From Rodentibacter sp. Ppn85 (lineage in GTDB: Bacteria; Pseudomonadota; Gammaproteobacteria; Enterobacterales; Pasteurellaceae): DNA of 51,480 bases. Of the stretch, positions 8,048 to 18,393 are shown in pieces. The first letter of the stretch is position 1. Each line of letters starts with the position of its first letter. The notes beneath the pieces are model-generated. The model saw nothing but the letters and a program-made list of their open reading frames with translations, was not told the DNA's origin and searched no databases. A program made the position numbers and the translations under genes. Where the stretch lies: the NCBI RefSeq assembly GCF_001999335.1, contig NZ_MLHS01000019.1, positions 1-51,480 of the forward strand. The letters are read 5' to 3'.

Positions 8048-10687
8048 ATGACGGATTCAATTCAATCCTCAATTACCCCTGTTAATATTGAAGAAGAACT
8101 CAAATCCTCCTATCTTGACTATGCCATGTCTGTGATTGTCGGACGTGCTTTACCTGATGTACGTGACGGTTTAAAACCCGTGCATCGCCGCGTATTGTTT
8201 TCGATGGATCGCGAGGGCAATACGGCAAATAAAAAATATGTCAAATCAGCTCGTGTAGTGGGAGACGTTATCGGTAAATATCACCCTCATGGTGATTCCG
8301 CCGTGTATGACACTATCGTCCGTATGGCACAACCGTTCTCACTTCGTTATATGTTGGTGGACGGGCAAGGTAACTTTGGTTCGATTGATGGCGATGCACC
8401 TGCGGCAATGCGTTATACCGAAGTACGTATGCAAAAAATTACACAGGCATTGCTCACGGATTTGGATAAAGAAACCGTCAATTTTTCACCAAACTATGAT
8501 GGCGAATTAATGATCCCTGACGTATTGCCTACCCGTATTCCGGCACTACTTGCAAACGGTTCGTCCGGTATTGCCGTAGGGATGGCAACCAATATTCCGC
8601 CTCACAACCTAAATGAAGTATTAAACGGTTGTTTAGCTTATATTGATAACAACGACATCACTATTGATGAATTAATGCAATATATTCCGGGACCGGACTT
8701 CCCTACCGCCGCCCTAATCAATGGTCGTAAAGGTATTGAAGAAGCCTATCGCACAGGTCGAGGTAAAGTCTATGTTCGCGCGCGGGCAACTGTCGAAACT
8801 AATGATAAAGGTCGCGAACAAATTGTCGTGTCCGAATTGCCTTACCAAGTAAACAAGGCAAAACTGGTGGAAAAAATTGCCGAGCTTATTCGCGAGAAAA
8901 AAATTGAAGGGATCAGCAATATTACCGATCTTTCAAACAAAGAAGGGATTCGCATTGAGATAGATATCAAACGCGATGCGGTAGGAGAAGTGGTATTAAA
9001 CCACCTTTATTCTCTCACCCAAATGCAAGTGACTTTTGGGATCAATATGGTTGCCTTGGATCACGGCCAACCGCGTTTATTCAATCTTAAAGAAATTATT
9101 GAAGCCTTTGTGTTACACCGCCGTGAAGTGGTCACACGTCGCTCAATTTTTGAACTTCGTAAAGCACGCGAGCGTACCCACATTTTAGAAGGTTTAGCGG
9201 TGGCGCGTTCTAATATTGATGAAATGATCGCCATTATCCGCAATTCTAAAAACCGAGAAGAAGCCGCCAACGCCATAAGTTCACGTTCTTGGGCATTGCA
9301 CAGCGATATTATCAATCTACTTGATATTACTGCCCGTCCGGATGATCTTGAAGAAAATCTAGGCATTCAGGGCAAACAATATTATTTATCAGCGGCACAG
9401 GTCAATGCGATTTTAGAACTTCGCTTACACCGTTTAACCGGCATCGCTTTTGAAGAAGTGGTTAAAGAATACCAAGAATTATTGGTAAAAATTGCCGACC
9501 TTCTTCATATTTTAGGTAGTGCCGAACGTTTAATGGAAGTGATCCGTGAAGAATTAGAAGAAGTGAAATCACAATTTGGTGACGAACGTTTAACGGAAAT
9601 TACCACTGCCTCAGGGGATATTGATTTAGAAGATCTTATCGCTCAAGAAGATGTAGTTGTAACACTTTCCCATGAAGGTTATGTGAAATATCAACCGTTG
9701 ACCGATTATGAAGCGCAACGCCGTGGCGGTAAAGGAAAATCCGCCACGAAGATGAAAGAAGAAGATTTCATCGAAAAACTACTGGTTGCCAACACCCATG
9801 ATACGATTCTCTGTTTCTCAAGCCGAGGACGTTTATATTGGCTAAAAGTGTATCAACTTCCACAAGCCAGTCGTGGGGCCCGCGGTCGTCCAATTGTGAA
9901 TATTCTGCCGTTACAAGAAAATGAACGTATCACAGCCATCCTACCGGTTTCCGCCTATGAAGAAGATAAATTTGTGGTGATGGCAACGGCCGGCGGTATT
10001 GTGAAGAAAATCGCCCTCACAGAATTTAGCCGCCCACGTTCAAGCGGTATTATTGCCTTGAATTTACGTGATGAAGATGAACTGATCGGCGTAGATATTA
10101 CGGACGGCAATAATGAAATTATGTTGTTCTCTTCTCAAGGTCGCGTGGTGCGTTTCTCCGAAGCCGCCGTGCGTACAATGGGGCGTTTAGCAACCGGCGT
10201 TCGAGGTATTAAACTTGCCCTAACAAACGATATTTCAGAAGATGAAAGTGCGGTCGAAATTGAGGACATTTCCGATGAAAATACGGAAGATACCTTGGAT
10301 CTCAATATCGACAAAGTGGTTTCCTTAGTTATTCCAAAAGGTGAAGGCGCGATCTTAACCGCTACACAAAACGGTTACGGTAAACGCACTCAATTAAACG
10401 AATATCCGACAAAATCACGCAACACCAAAGGGGTTATTTCTATTAAAGTGAGTGAGCGTAACGGTAAAGTAGTTGCCGCAACCCAAGTGGAAGAAACCGA
10501 TCAGATTATGCTAATCACTGATGCAGGAACACTTGTGCGCACCCGTGTAAGTGAAGTCAGTATTGTGGGTCGAAACACACAAGGTGTGCGTTTAATCCGT
10601 ACCGCAGAAAATGAAAATGTGGTGAGTCTTGAACGTGTATGTGACGTAGATGAAGAAGAACTATCACAAGATAGCGATTCCGAATAA
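8048..10687 (+). CDS. gyrA: DNA gyrase subunit A
   Basis: GyrA cuts and rejoins DNA in the A2B2 gyrase that introduces negative supercoils. From ATG 8048 (AAGGA upstream) it has 879 residues. The N-terminal breakage-reunion domain contains catalytic Tyr123 in AMRYTEVRM. The C-terminal beta-pinwheel begins with the GyrA box QRRGGKG. The quinolone-resistance region reads [17 protein letters not shown], with Ser84 and Asp88 intact, i.e. the susceptible type. An acidic C-terminal tail ends [14 protein letters not shown]. The gene is monocistronic, bounded by terminators on both sides. An in-frame ATG seven codons earlier is less well placed. Confidence 0.98.
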   Translation: MTDSIQSSITPVNIEEELKSSYLDYAMSVIVGRALPDVRDGLKPVHRRVLFSMDREGNTANKKYVKSARVVGDVIGKYHPHGDSAVYDTIVRMAQPFSLRYMLVDGQGNFGSIDGDAPAAMRYTEVRMQKITQALLTDLDKETVNFSPNYDGELMIPDVLPTRIPALLANGSSGIAVGMATNIPPHNLNEVLNGCLAYIDNNDITIDELMQYIPGPDFPTAALINGRKGIEEAYRTGRGKVYVRARATVETNDKGREQIVVSELPYQVNKAKLVEKIAELIREKKIEGISNITDLSNKEGIRIEIDIKRDAVGEVVLNHLYSLTQMQVTFGINMVALDHGQPRLFNLKEIIEAFVLHRREVVTRRSIFELRKARERTHILEGLAVARSNIDEMIAIIRNSKNREEAANAISSRSWALHSDIINLLDITARPDDLEENLGIQGKQYYLSAAQVNAILELRLHRLTGIAFEEVVKEYQELLVKIADLLHILGSAERLMEVIREELEEVKSQFGDERLTEITTASGDIDLEDLIAQEDVVVTLSHEGYVKYQPLTDYEAQRRGGKGKSATKMKEEDFIEKLLVANTHDTILCFSSRGRLYWLKVYQLPQASRGARGRPIVNILPLQENERITAILPVSAYEEDKFVVMATAGGIVKKIALTEFSRPRSSGIIALNLRDEDELIGVDITDGNNEIMLFSSQGRVVRFSEAAVRTMGRLATGVRGIKLALTNDISEDESAVEIEDISDENTEDTLDLNIDKVVSLVIPKGEGAILTATQNGYGKRTQLNEYPTKSRNTKGVISIKVSERNGKVVAATQVEETDQIMLITDAGTLVRTRVSEVSIVGRNTQGVRLIRTAENENVVSLERVCDVDEEELSQDSDSE

Positions 10688-10702
10688 TAATTCCAAGTAG
10701 TA

Positions 10703-10731
10703 AAAAGTGCGGTCAAAATTGACCGCACTTT
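10703..10731. terminator. USS-pair terminator between gyrA and the small lipoprotein gene
   Basis: AAAGTGCGGTCAA (10704-10716) is the inverse of TTGACCGCACTTT (10719-10731). It lies between convergent genes and contains two exact USS in opposite orientation. Only a short T-run follows on plus, and AAAAA on plus gives a T-run on minus, so it may serve mainly the leftward gene. Confidence 0.75.
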
Positions 10732-10742
10732 AAACATCCGTC

Positions 10743-10886
10743 TTAACGATTTACTCCCCAATGACGGGTATCTTTATCAAATTTCATACCTGAATGAGAT
10801 CCTTCCGAACCGTTAAAATACACGTCTTTATTGGCACAAGCAGAAATAAGCAATGCTCCCACAACAACGAATAATAATTTCTTCAT
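10743..10886 (-). CDS. Small lipoprotein, 47 residues
   Basis: An uninterrupted frame starts at ATG 10886 and stops at TAA 10743-10745. The peptide begins MKKLLFVVVGALLISACANK, a complete lipoprotein signal with lipobox ISA-C (Cys17). The mature part is only 31 residues, polar, and ends RHWGVNR. AAAGG lies eight bases before the start. A terminator follows directly. Residue +2 after Cys is Ala, which by the E. coli rule would send it to the outer membrane. I do not recognise a family or function. The signal, ribosome site and terminator together make it a real gene despite its size. Confidence 0.8.
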   Translation of the reverse strand: MKKLLFVVVGALLISACANKDVYFNGSEGSHSGMKFDKDTRHWGVNR

Positions 10887-11075
10887 GACATCTACCTTTG
10901 TTTACTATAATTAGAACGCTTCAAATTGTAACATAATCTCGGCACGCCAACCACTTCCGTAAAAATCCGACTATCCACAAAATCATCTTATCGTTCATTT
11001 TCAAATAGCTTGTATTTGCCGCAAAAGCACTGTAATAACTTGATAAAATATGCCATCCCCTCTACAATGCACGGC

Positions 11076-11140
11076 CTATGTAGTTCGCAAACCTCCTACA
11101 TGGACGCATTAAAATATGACTGCGCCCTAACAAAACTAGG
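11076..11140 (+). ncRNA. Probable preQ1-I riboswitch upstream of queC, with an inserted hairpin
   Basis: An uninterrupted 8-bp stem (11076-11083 with 11096-11103, one T-G wobble) encloses the 12-nt loop TTCGCAAACCTC. That loop is like the TCGC...AACC loop of the Thermoanaerobacter preQ1-I aptamer. A tail TAACAAAACTAGG (11128-11140) closely matches the A-rich preQ1-I tail. Its final AGG is the ribosome site of queC, seven bases before ATG 11148. The extra segment between stem and tail contains a small hairpin (CGCA 11105-11108 with TGCG 11121-11124). Context fits: queC, queD and queE make preQ0 on the way to preQ1. Expected action is translational: the metabolite folds the tail and hides the AGG. 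Confidence 0.65.
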
Positions 11141-11147
11141 TACTAAA

Positions 11148-11834
11148 ATGAATATTTCAAATCCAAACCGTAACCGTAAAGCGGTTGTGATCTTTTCCGG
11201 CGGGCAAGATTCCACCACCTGCCTATTTCAGGCCATAGCCGATTACGGCAAAGAAAATGTCGAAACCATCACCTTTCAATATGGTCAGCGACACGCCATT
11301 GAGCTAGCAAAAGCACAGTGGATTGCCCAAGATCTTGACATAAAACAAACCTTAGTTGATACATCCGTTATAAAAGCTATTACCCATAACGCTTTAATCG
11401 ATCAACAAACTAAAATCGAACAAAAAAATAACGAACTGCCAAACACCTTTGTAGACGGCAGAAATGCCTTATTTTTACTTTATGCGGCGATTTATGCGAA
11501 GGGGCAAGGAATTCAAGACATCATCACAGGGGTATGCGAAACAGACTTTAGCGGCTATCCGGATTGCCGGGATATTTTCATCAAGTCTATGAATGTTACG
11601 CTCAATCTTGCCATGGATTATCAATTCAATATTAAAACGCCTTTAATGTATCTCACCAAAGCCCAAACTTGGCAACTTGCTGATGAATTAGGCGTGTTAG
11701 ATTACGTTCAACAACATTCCCATACTTGTTATGAGGGAGTGGAGGGCGGCTGTGGCTGCTGCCCGAGTTGTGAATTGCGCAACAAAGGTTTACAACAATA
11801 TTTGCGACAAAAGTACGGTGAAAAAAATGTTTAA
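11148..11834 (+). CDS. queC: 7-cyano-7-deazaguanine synthase
   Basis: QueC converts 7-carboxy-7-deazaguanine to preQ0 with ATP and ammonia, in queuosine tRNA modification. The 228-residue protein shows the PP-loop SGGQDS (residues 17-22). Its C-terminal zinc-binding cysteines lie in [18 protein letters not shown]. The start at ATG 11148 is set by AGG 11138-11140 and by the usual family length. The open frame continues upstream through the riboswitch and is not coding there. It is first of a queC-queD-queE operon and overlaps queD by 8 bp. Confidence 0.97.
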   Translation: MNISNPNRNRKAVVIFSGGQDSTTCLFQAIADYGKENVETITFQYGQRHAIELAKAQWIAQDLDIKQTLVDTSVIKAITHNALIDQQTKIEQKNNELPNTFVDGRNALFLLYAAIYAKGQGIQDIITGVCETDFSGYPDCRDIFIKSMNVTLNLAMDYQFNIKTPLMYLTKAQTWQLADELGVLDYVQQHSHTCYEGVEGGCGCCPSCELRNKGLQQYLRQKYGEKNV

Positions 11835-12252
11835 AATTTCCAAAGAGTTCAGTTTTGATATGGCGCATTTATTAGATAATCACGATGGTAAATGCCAAAA
11901 TCTGCATGGACATACTTACAAATTACAAGTAGAAATCAGCAAAGATTTAGTGAATTACGGTGAGAAAAAATCTATGGTTATGGATTTTTCCGATTTAAAA
12001 AATACTGTGAAAAAAGCCATTTTAGATCCCATGGATCACGCCTTTATTTACGATCAAACCAGCAAGCGGGAAAGTAAAATTGCCGCATTATTGCAAGAAT
12101 TAAATTCAAAAACCTTTGCCGTACCTTTTCGCACTACCGCCGAAGAAATGGCTCGATTCATTTTTAACCGATTGAAATATGATGAAAAACTCGCTATTTC
12201 GGCAATTCGTTTATGGGAAACGCCTACTTCTTTTTGTGAATATTCGGAGTAA
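11827..12252 (+). CDS. queD: 6-carboxy-5,6,7,8-tetrahydropterin synthase
   Basis: QueD turns dihydroneopterin triphosphate into 6-carboxytetrahydropterin, the first dedicated step toward queuosine. The 141-residue protein starts [16 protein letters not shown]. Zinc-ligand histidines are visible in FDMAHLL and [10 protein letters not shown], and the catalytic Cys in [10 protein letters not shown]. The conserved ETPTSFCEY at the C-terminus is typical. Its ATG lies inside the queC 3' end, 8 bp before the queC stop ends, implying coupled translation. A longer in-frame start inside queC (11731) is rejected. Confidence 0.96.
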   Translation: MFKISKEFSFDMAHLLDNHDGKCQNLHGHTYKLQVEISKDLVNYGEKKSMVMDFSDLKNTVKKAILDPMDHAFIYDQTSKRESKIAALLQELNSKTFAVPFRTTAEEMARFIFNRLKYDEKLAISAIRLWETPTSFCEYSE

Positions 12253-12258
12253 AGTGCG

Positions 12259-12888
12259 GTGAAAAATCAAGCTGTTTTAGAACCGCACTTTAATATTGTG
12301 GAAATTTTTGAAAGCCTGCAAGGGGAAGGTTTCAATACGGGTATGCCCAGCATTTTTGTTCGTTTTGGTAAATGCAATCTCGCCTGCCCTTGGTGCGATA
12401 CGCCTTATAATCAATTTGAACGTCAATCAGCCTCGCAAATTTTGGCAAAAGTGCGGTCGTTTTCGGCAAAAAATATTATCATCACCGGTGGCGAACCGAC
12501 CATTGTACCCAAAATTGAATTTCTACTCGATCAATTCAAAGCAGACGACTATTTTCTTGCCATTGAAACCAACGGTTTAAAAGCAATTCCGCCACAAATC
12601 GACTATATTGCCACCAGTCCAAAGCGTCTTTATATGTACAAATATGAACAACGTTGCATTGAATCTGCCGATGAGGTACGCGTTGTAGCAGATGAAAATG
12701 TATTACCTTTTTGTGAACTGATGGAACAAAAAATTCGTGCGCAACACTATTATCTCTCCCCTTGTGACATTGACGGCAAAATGAATTTACTGGAAACCAT
12801 CACCCAGTTAGGCAAACTCAATCAGCGCACGAATAAGCCCAAATGGCAATTAAGCTTACAAACGCATAAACTAGTGGGTATTGAATAA
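12259..12888 (+). CDS. queE: 7-carboxy-7-deazaguanine synthase, radical SAM
   Basis: QueE contracts the pterin ring to CDG by a radical SAM reaction. The 209-residue protein has the cluster motif CNLACPWC (Cx3CxxC) and an SAM-binding ITGGEPT. FESLQGEGFNTGMPSIFVRFGKCN is the family's substrate region, given here only by its key residues Q-G-E-G and R. The start is GTG 12259, nine bases after GGAG 12246-12249. That GTG shares its first two bases with an exact USS (12252-12260). It follows the queD stop by six bases. CDG made here feeds QueC in the same operon. Confidence 0.95.
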   Translation: MKNQAVLEPHFNIVEIFESLQGEGFNTGMPSIFVRFGKCNLACPWCDTPYNQFERQSASQILAKVRSFSAKNIIITGGEPTIVPKIEFLLDQFKADDYFLAIETNGLKAIPPQIDYIATSPKRLYMYKYEQRCIESADEVRVVADENVLPFCELMEQKIRAQHYYLSPCDIDGKMNLLETITQLGKLNQRTNKPKWQLSLQTHKLVGIE

Positions 12889-13006
12889 AAAAGTAAACGG
12901 TAAAACAGAGCTGATACAATGTTCCCAATGAACTTTTTATACTAGCCATTTTTTTTTAAATTTCGTACTATACGCTATCTTTCTTTTTCCCATTTCTCTT
13001 TTATTT

Positions 13007-13762
13007 ATGAATAATCTTGAACTCGAGCAACTTCTCAACCAAACACTCAATTCAAATCAAATTTCCGACTATGCCCCAAACGGCTTACAAGTGGAAGGCA
13101 AAACAGACATAAAAAAAATCATCACGGGTGTGACCGCCAGCCAAGCCTTAATTGATTATGCGGTTGAACAACAAGCCGACGCCTTGCTGGTACATCACGG
13201 ATATTTTTGGAAAAGCGAAAATCCTTGCATTCGAGGAATAAAAGGTAAACGAATCAAAACTTTATTAGTTAATGACATCAATTTATATGGCTATCATTTG
13301 CCATTAGACGTACATCCTGAACTTGGCAATAATGCACAACTTGCCAAACTACTCGGTATCGAAAATTTACAACCGTTAGAAAATACCCCGACAAGTATTC
13401 CCGTTTGGGGAGAATTAAACAAACCAATAACAGCAGAAGAATTTACCGCCCGTATTGAGCGGGTTCTTCAACGTAAACCGTTAATTTGCACCGAAAACGG
13501 ACCGCACTTTATGCGCAAAATCGGTATCTGCACAGGGGGAGGACAGGGTTATATCGACCTAGCGGCGGCACAAGGTTGCGATGCATTTATTACCGGAGAG
13601 GTATCTGAACAAACCATCCACTCCGCCCGTGAACAAGGTATCCATTTCTTTGCAGCCGGCCATCACGCCACCGAACGCTACGGTATCAAAGCACTCGGCG
13701 AGTGGCTGGCAAAAGAATATGGCTTTGATGTGGAATTTAAGGATATTGATAATCCTGCATAA
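13007..13762 (+). CDS. NIF3/YbgI-family metal-binding protein
   Basis: The 251-residue protein matches the Nif3-like dinuclear metal family (GTP cyclohydrolase 1 type 2 homologue). The N-terminus has [12 protein letters not shown] and the metal-ligand region [10 protein letters not shown] second ligand region is [15 protein letters not shown], and the C-terminal ligand region is [14 protein letters not shown]. coli YbgI is the counterpart; its reaction is not settled. There is no clear ribosome site before ATG 13007. The 118-bp gap after queE holds no gene that I can see. It is likely independent of fabI, which has its own promoter. Confidence 0.92.
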   Translation: MNNLELEQLLNQTLNSNQISDYAPNGLQVEGKTDIKKIITGVTASQALIDYAVEQQADALLVHHGYFWKSENPCIRGIKGKRIKTLLVNDINLYGYHLPLDVHPELGNNAQLAKLLGIENLQPLENTPTSIPVWGELNKPITAEEFTARIERVLQRKPLICTENGPHFMRKIGICTGGGQGYIDLAAAQGCDAFITGEVSEQTIHSAREQGIHFFAAGHHATERYGIKALGEWLAKEYGFDVEFKDIDNPA

Positions 13763-13791
13763 TATACTGGTTCAACCAAAAAGCCGCTTCA

Positions 13792-13820
13792 TTGCTCAAA
13801 ATAAGCAAAACAGGTATAAT
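13792..13820 (+). promoter_or_regulatory. Sigma-70 promoter of fabI
   Basis: TTGCTC (13792-13797), a 17-bp spacer and a perfect TATAAT (13815-13820) stand 34 bp before the fabI ATG. Confidence 0.6.
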
Positions 13821-13854
13821 TCACACAATTTTTATTCAACCAATAGGAAAAAAC

Positions 13855-14643
13855 ATGGGTTTCTTAACAGGTAAACGAATTTTAGTCACCGGTCTCGCAA
13901 GCAATCGTTCCATTGCTTACGGGATTGCAAAATCAATGAAAGAGCAAGGTGCAGAACTTGCTTTCACTTATCTAAACGAAAAATTACAACCGCGCGTAGA
14001 AGAATTTGCTAAAGAATTCGGTTCTGATATTGTCCTTCCTTTAGATGTGGCAACCGATGAAAGTATCCAAAACTGCTTTGCAGAATTAAGTAAACATTGG
14101 GATAAATTTGATGGTTTCGTGCACGCCATTGCTTTTGCACCGGGCGATCAATTAGACGGTGATTATGTCAATGCCGCAACCCGTGAAGGCTACCGTATCG
14201 CTCACGACATCAGTGCATATAGCTTTGTGGCAATGGCGCAAGCCGCACGCCCTTATTTAAATCCAAACGCTGCGCTATTAACCCTTTCTTATTTAGGTGC
14301 AGAACGTGCTATCCCTAACTACAATGTAATGTGTTTGGCAAAAGCCTCATTAGAAGCGGCAACCCGTGTGATGGCTGCAGATTTAGGTAAAGACGGTATC
14401 CGTGTTAATGCGATTTCTGCCGGTCCGATTCGTACATTGGCCGCCTCAGGCATTAAAAACTTCAAGAAAATGCTTTCCGCTTTTGAGAAAACCGCCGCAT
14501 TACGCCGCACGGTAACCATTGAAGATGTCGGTAATTCCGCTGCGTTTTTATGTTCTGATCTCTCCTCCGGTATTACCGGTGAAATCGTTCATGTTGATGC
14601 CGGTTTTAGCATCACTGCAATGGGCGAATTAGGCGAAGAATAA
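13855..14643 (+). CDS. fabI: Enoyl-[acyl-carrier-protein] reductase (NADH)
   Basis: FabI performs the last reduction of each fatty-acid elongation cycle and is the triclosan target. From ATG 13855 (AGGA upstream) it has 262 residues. The Rossmann start [20 protein letters not shown] is typical of FabI. The catalytic pair is in YNVMCLAK (Tyr-x6-Lys). The longer frame back to 13792 crosses the promoter and is rejected. A terminator separates it from rnb. In H. influenzae fabI and rnb are also neighbours, as recalled. Confidence 0.97.
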   Translation: MGFLTGKRILVTGLASNRSIAYGIAKSMKEQGAELAFTYLNEKLQPRVEEFAKEFGSDIVLPLDVATDESIQNCFAELSKHWDKFDGFVHAIAFAPGDQLDGDYVNAATREGYRIAHDISAYSFVAMAQAARPYLNPNAALLTLSYLGAERAIPNYNVMCLAKASLEAATRVMAADLGKDGIRVNAISAGPIRTLAASGIKNFKKMLSAFEKTAALRRTVTIEDVGNSAAFLCSDLSSGITGEIVHVDAGFSITAMGELGEE

Positions 14644-14663
14644 TTTTTGATTCATTTATTTTG

Positions 14664-14700
14664 GGCAGACTTATCGTCTGCCTTTTCTCTTTTTTAAAAT
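14664..14700 (+). terminator. Terminator after fabI
   Basis: GGCAGAC (14664-14670) pairs with GTCTGCC (14676-14682), 7 bp with loop TTATC, followed by TTTTCTCTTTTTT. Confidence 0.85.
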
Positions 14701-14706
14701 ATAACT

Positions 14707-16686
14707 ATGTTCCAAGACAATCCATTACTCGCACAACTTAAACAACAAATTCACGAAACCAAAGAACGTGTAGAAGGTGTAGTGAAAAGCACCGACAAAG
14801 CCTATGGTTTTTTAGAATGTGATAAGAAAACTTATTTTCTTGCTCCGCCTGCGATGAAAAAAGTGATGCACGGCGATAAAATTACCGCCACTATTGAAAA
14901 ACAAGGCGATAAAGAACAAGCCGAACCGGAATCCTTGATTGAACCTATGCTGACCCGTTTTATAGCCAAAGTGCGGTTCAATAAAGACAAGAAATTACAA
15001 GTGCTGGTCGATCACCCAAGCATTAATCAGCCTATTGGTGCGCAACAAGCCAAGTCTGTAAAAGAAGAATTGCAAGAAGGCGATTGGGTTGTTGCTAATC
15101 TGAAAACCCACCCATTACGTGATGATCGTTTTTTCTATGCCACGATTAACCAATTTATCTGTCGTGCAGACGATGAATTTGCACCTTGGTGGGTCACACT
15201 TGCCCGTCACGAACAATCCCGTTATCCGGTACAAGGCGCCGAACATTATGAAATGCTTGATCAACAAATGCGTGAAGATTTGACCGCACTTCATTTTGTT
15301 ACCATTGACAGTGAAAGCACACAAGATATGGATGATGCCCTCTATATCGAGCCTGTTGAGCAAAATGGTGAGCAAATTGGTTGGAAATTAGTCGTTGCGA
15401 TTGCCGACCCGACAGCCTATATCGCGCTTGATTCACAAATCGAAAAAGATGCGAAGCAACGTTGTTTCACCAATTATCTCCCCGGTTTTAATATTCCCAT
15501 GTTGCCACGGGAACTCTCCGATGAACTCTGTTCTTTAATGGCAAATGAAACCCGCCCTGCCCTTGTTTGCTATATTGAAACGGATTTACAAGGCAATATC
15601 GCGACAAAACCGCATTTTGTTTCGGCCTATGTGCAATCAAAAGCCAAACTTGCCTATAACAAGGTCTCCGATTATTTAGAACAAGTAGCCAATGCATGGC
15701 AACCGGAAACCGAAGAAATCAGCGAACAAATTCGGCGTTTATACCAATTTACACAATCACGTATTAACTGGCGTAAAACCCATTCGCTATTATTCAAAGA
15801 AAAGCCGGATTATTCTTTTGTGCTGGCTGAAAATGGTAAAGTACAAGATATCAAAGCGGAACACCGCCGTATTGCGAATCAAATTGTAGAAGAATCAATG
15901 ATTATTGCGAATATTTGTGCGGCACAATTCTTAAATGAACAGACAAAAACCGGTATTTTCAACACTCATAGCGGTTTTGATAAAAAATTCTTGGAAAACG
16001 CCCATCATTTCTTAATGGCAAATTTGGCTAACGAAGAAAATCAAGCGGAACTTAATGAGCGTTATTCTACGGAAAATTTATCAACATTAAATGGCTATTG
16101 CCAAATGCGCCACGATATCGAACCGATTGACGGTGATTATCTCGAATTGCGTCTGCGTCGCTATTTAACCTTTGCCGAATTTAAGGCTGAATTAGCACCG
16201 CACTTTGGTTTGGGTTTGGAAGGATATGCCACTTGGACATCACCAATTCGTAAATATTCCGATATGGTAAATCACCGCTTAATCAAAGCCGTACTCACAC
16301 AACAACCTTATGAAAAACCACAAGACGAAGTGTTAGCACGCTTGCAAGAAGCCCGCCGCCAAAATCGCTTGGTAGAACGTGATATTGCCGATTGGTTATA
16401 TTGTCGCTATCTTGTCGATAAAGTGGCTGAAAATGCAGAATTTGATGCTGAAGTGCAAGATGTTACGCGGGGAGGATTACGGGTTCAATTATTAGAAAAT
16501 GGTGCGTCAATGTTTGTGCCGGCCTCTACTCTTCATAATAATAAAGAGGAAATCCAAGTGAATACCGATGAACTCGCCCTCTACATTAAAGGTGAACGGG
16601 CATACAAAATCGGGGATATTGTGCGTGTAAAACTCACGGAAGTAAAAGAAGCAACCCGAAGTATTGTTGGTTCGGTGATAATCTAG
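14707..16686 (+). CDS. rnb: Exoribonuclease II
   Basis: RNase II degrades single-stranded RNA processively from the 3' end. The 659-residue protein has N-terminal cold-shock domains and the RNB catalytic domain. The Asp-rich active site is in ESTQDMDDALYIEP. The TSPIRKYSDMVNHR motif is diagnostic. A C-terminal S1 domain follows from about residue 575 (FDAEVQDVTRGGLRVQLLEN). Its length matches RNase II rather than the longer RNase R. The ATG follows the fabI terminator by a few bases, so its promoter may lie within or upstream of fabI. Confidence 0.97.
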   Translation: MFQDNPLLAQLKQQIHETKERVEGVVKSTDKAYGFLECDKKTYFLAPPAMKKVMHGDKITATIEKQGDKEQAEPESLIEPMLTRFIAKVRFNKDKKLQVLVDHPSINQPIGAQQAKSVKEELQEGDWVVANLKTHPLRDDRFFYATINQFICRADDEFAPWWVTLARHEQSRYPVQGAEHYEMLDQQMREDLTALHFVTIDSESTQDMDDALYIEPVEQNGEQIGWKLVVAIADPTAYIALDSQIEKDAKQRCFTNYLPGFNIPMLPRELSDELCSLMANETRPALVCYIETDLQGNIATKPHFVSAYVQSKAKLAYNKVSDYLEQVANAWQPETEEISEQIRRLYQFTQSRINWRKTHSLLFKEKPDYSFVLAENGKVQDIKAEHRRIANQIVEESMIIANICAAQFLNEQTKTGIFNTHSGFDKKFLENAHHFLMANLANEENQAELNERYSTENLSTLNGYCQMRHDIEPIDGDYLELRLRRYLTFAEFKAELAPHFGLGLEGYATWTSPIRKYSDMVNHRLIKAVLTQQPYEKPQDEVLARLQEARRQNRLVERDIADWLYCRYLVDKVAENAEFDAEVQDVTRGGLRVQLLENGASMFVPASTLHNNKEEIQVNTDELALYIKGERAYKIGDIVRVKLTEVKEATRSIVGSVII

Positions 16687-16690
16687 CATA

Positions 16691-16720
16691 AAAAATGGCG
16701 TTTTCATTAACGCTATTTTT
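16691..16720 (+). terminator. Terminator after rnb
   Basis: AAAAATGGCG (16691-16700) pairs with CGCTATTTTT (16711-16720) through one G-T wobble. The stem lies between convergent rnb and yfbR and can act in both directions. Confidence 0.65.
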
Positions 16721-16769
16721 GTTTGGAAAATTAACCACACTTTCCAAAAGTGTATGTATATAGCAATTT

Positions 16770-17363
16770 CTACAACGCAATCTCATCCAACGAACGTCCG
16801 AAACTCGGCATAAAGACTTGCAAGAAATAATCCATTTCTTGGCTATGCCATTGTTGCATTAGGGCTTCCAATCTGGTTTTTGCGACTTTAAATTCTTGAT
16901 TGCCATTCTCTAGCTCAAATTGTGCTTTAATATAAGCACAAATTAAATCCGCCTGTTTAACCAAATGCTTTTCCTCATCAGAAAAGGTTTCACTGTCTAA
17001 ATAAGGGGCAAAATCACCTTGCAGTTCTTGCGGTAAAAGACTGATTAAATGAAGTTCCGCCGCGCTCTCAATTTGTTTATAGGCTTGAGTGATTTCAGGG
17101 TTGAAATATTTAATCGGTGTCGGCAAATCACCGGTAAAAATTTCAGATGTATCATGATACATCGCCATAACGGCGATCCGTTCCGGATTAACCCGACCGT
17201 CAAAAAATTTATTTTTAATAATCGCTAACGCTTGTGCGACAAATGCGACTTGCAAGCTATGCTCTGCCAGATTTTCTTTTTCAATGTTGCGCATTAATGA
17301 CCAACGTTGAATCAAACGCAAACGATCTAAACAAGCAAAAAAATGACTGGTTTTAATCTCCAT
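16770..17363 (-). CDS. yfbR: 5'-deoxynucleotidase YfbR (HD domain)
   Basis: YfbR dephosphorylates deoxyribonucleoside 5'-monophosphates. The 197 residues include the HD metal site: H35 in LAEHSLQVA, then H70-D71, E74 and D79 in [14 protein letters not shown]. The E. coli enzyme is about the same length. AGAGGAGAT precedes the ATG. It is last in the leftward block and starts 8 bp after degS stops. Confidence 0.95.
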   Translation of the reverse strand: MEIKTSHFFACLDRLRLIQRWSLMRNIEKENLAEHSLQVAFVAQALAIIKNKFFDGRVNPERIAVMAMYHDTSEIFTGDLPTPIKYFNPEITQAYKQIESAAELHLISLLPQELQGDFAPYLDSETFSDEEKHLVKQADLICAYIKAQFELENGNQEFKVAKTRLEALMQQWHSQEMDYFLQVFMPSFGRSLDEIAL

Positions 17364-17370
17364 ATCTCCT

Positions 17371-18393
17371 CTAATTAGACGGAAGCTCTTCCACCATCAC
17401 AGACAAATCAAACACTCGTCCTAAACGCATTACTGTTACCGTTACTCTTGTATTCGGTTTGGTATTGGAGATAATTTGCATCATTTCACGGGTTGAAATG
17501 CCCTCTTGATTATTGAGTTTTAAGATAACATCGCCCACTTGAATACCGGCTTTTGAGGCAGGACTATTAGGGGTAACGCCCGTAATCAAAATTCCTTGTT
17601 CCGCACTGGAATTAATCTCGCTTTGTACGCCAAAATAGCCTCGAATGACACGTCCGTCGCGGATAATTTTATGCAAAACATCATTTGCAATATCCATCGG
17701 AATGGCGAAATTTAGACCTTCGGCAATTTCTGTTGACGTTTTACCGATACTCAAGGTGCTGATTCCAACCAACTCACCGGCTGAATTAATTAACGCACCA
17801 CCTGAATTACCACGATTAATTGAAGCATCCGTTTGAATAAAATTTTGTCTGCCAAGAGAATCCCCCACCGCACTTCGTCCTACGGCACTAATAATTCCCT
17901 GAGAAACGCTTTGCCCAAGATTATAAGGATTGCCAATCGCCAGAGCGACATCCCCGACATGAACTTGGCGATTCGCATTTTGTGGGATAGTAGAAAGATT
18001 ATCGGCATGAATTTTCAACACTGCAAGATCCGTTAAATTATCGGAACCGATCAGGTTTGCTTCATAAATATTACCATTCTGTAATGCCACCACAATCTGA
18101 TCGGCATTTTGGATCACGTGTTTATTGGTGAGAATATAGCCGTCTTTACTCATAATAACGCCCGATCCCAAATTATTCACTTGCAGTTGATCATTATCGT
18201 TAATACTGGCTGATGAGAAAGAGCGATTGTACACATTGACTACCGCAGGCGATGCGATACGAACCGCATTTTTGAAAGAAACAATGTCATCAGAGGTAAA
18301 AATATTGCTGCTATTTATTCTTGGCACAGCAAAGAGAATTATGCCGGCAGCGGCTAATCCCCAAAGAGCGGAATAAACAAGTTTTTTAAGCAT
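17371..18393 (-). CDS. degS: Site-1 protease DegS (envelope stress sensor)
   Basis: DegS is an inner-membrane-anchored periplasmic protease. It senses exposed outer-membrane protein C-termini through its PDZ domain and cuts RseA to release sigma-E. The 340 residues comprise one N-terminal membrane anchor (about 5-23), the protease with H92 (TNKHVIQN), D122 ([10 protein letters not shown]) and S197 (NRGNSGGAL), and a single PDZ domain from about 250. The single PDZ and the uncleaved anchor separate it from the DegP-type gene at 6510. It starts directly after ribD (TAAATG). Confidence 0.95.
   Translation of the reverse strand: MLKKLVYSALWGLAAAGIILFAVPRINSSNIFTSDDIVSFKNAVRIASPAVVNVYNRSFSSASINDNDQLQVNNLGSGVIMSKDGYILTNKHVIQNADQIVVALQNGNIYEANLIGSDNLTDLAVLKIHADNLSTIPQNANRQVHVGDVALAIGNPYNLGQSVSQGIISAVGRSAVGDSLGRQNFIQTDASINRGNSGGALINSAGELVGISTLSIGKTSTEIAEGLNFAIPMDIANDVLHKIIRDGRVIRGYFGVQSEINSSAEQGILITGVTPNSPASKAGIQVGDVILKLNNQEGISTREMMQIISNTKPNTRVTVTVMRLGRVFDLSVMVEELPSN

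Noticed and set aside
11010-11147. 46-codon N-terminal extension of QueC
   Set aside because: It overlaps the riboswitch-like structure; family length and the AGG ribosome site favour 11148.
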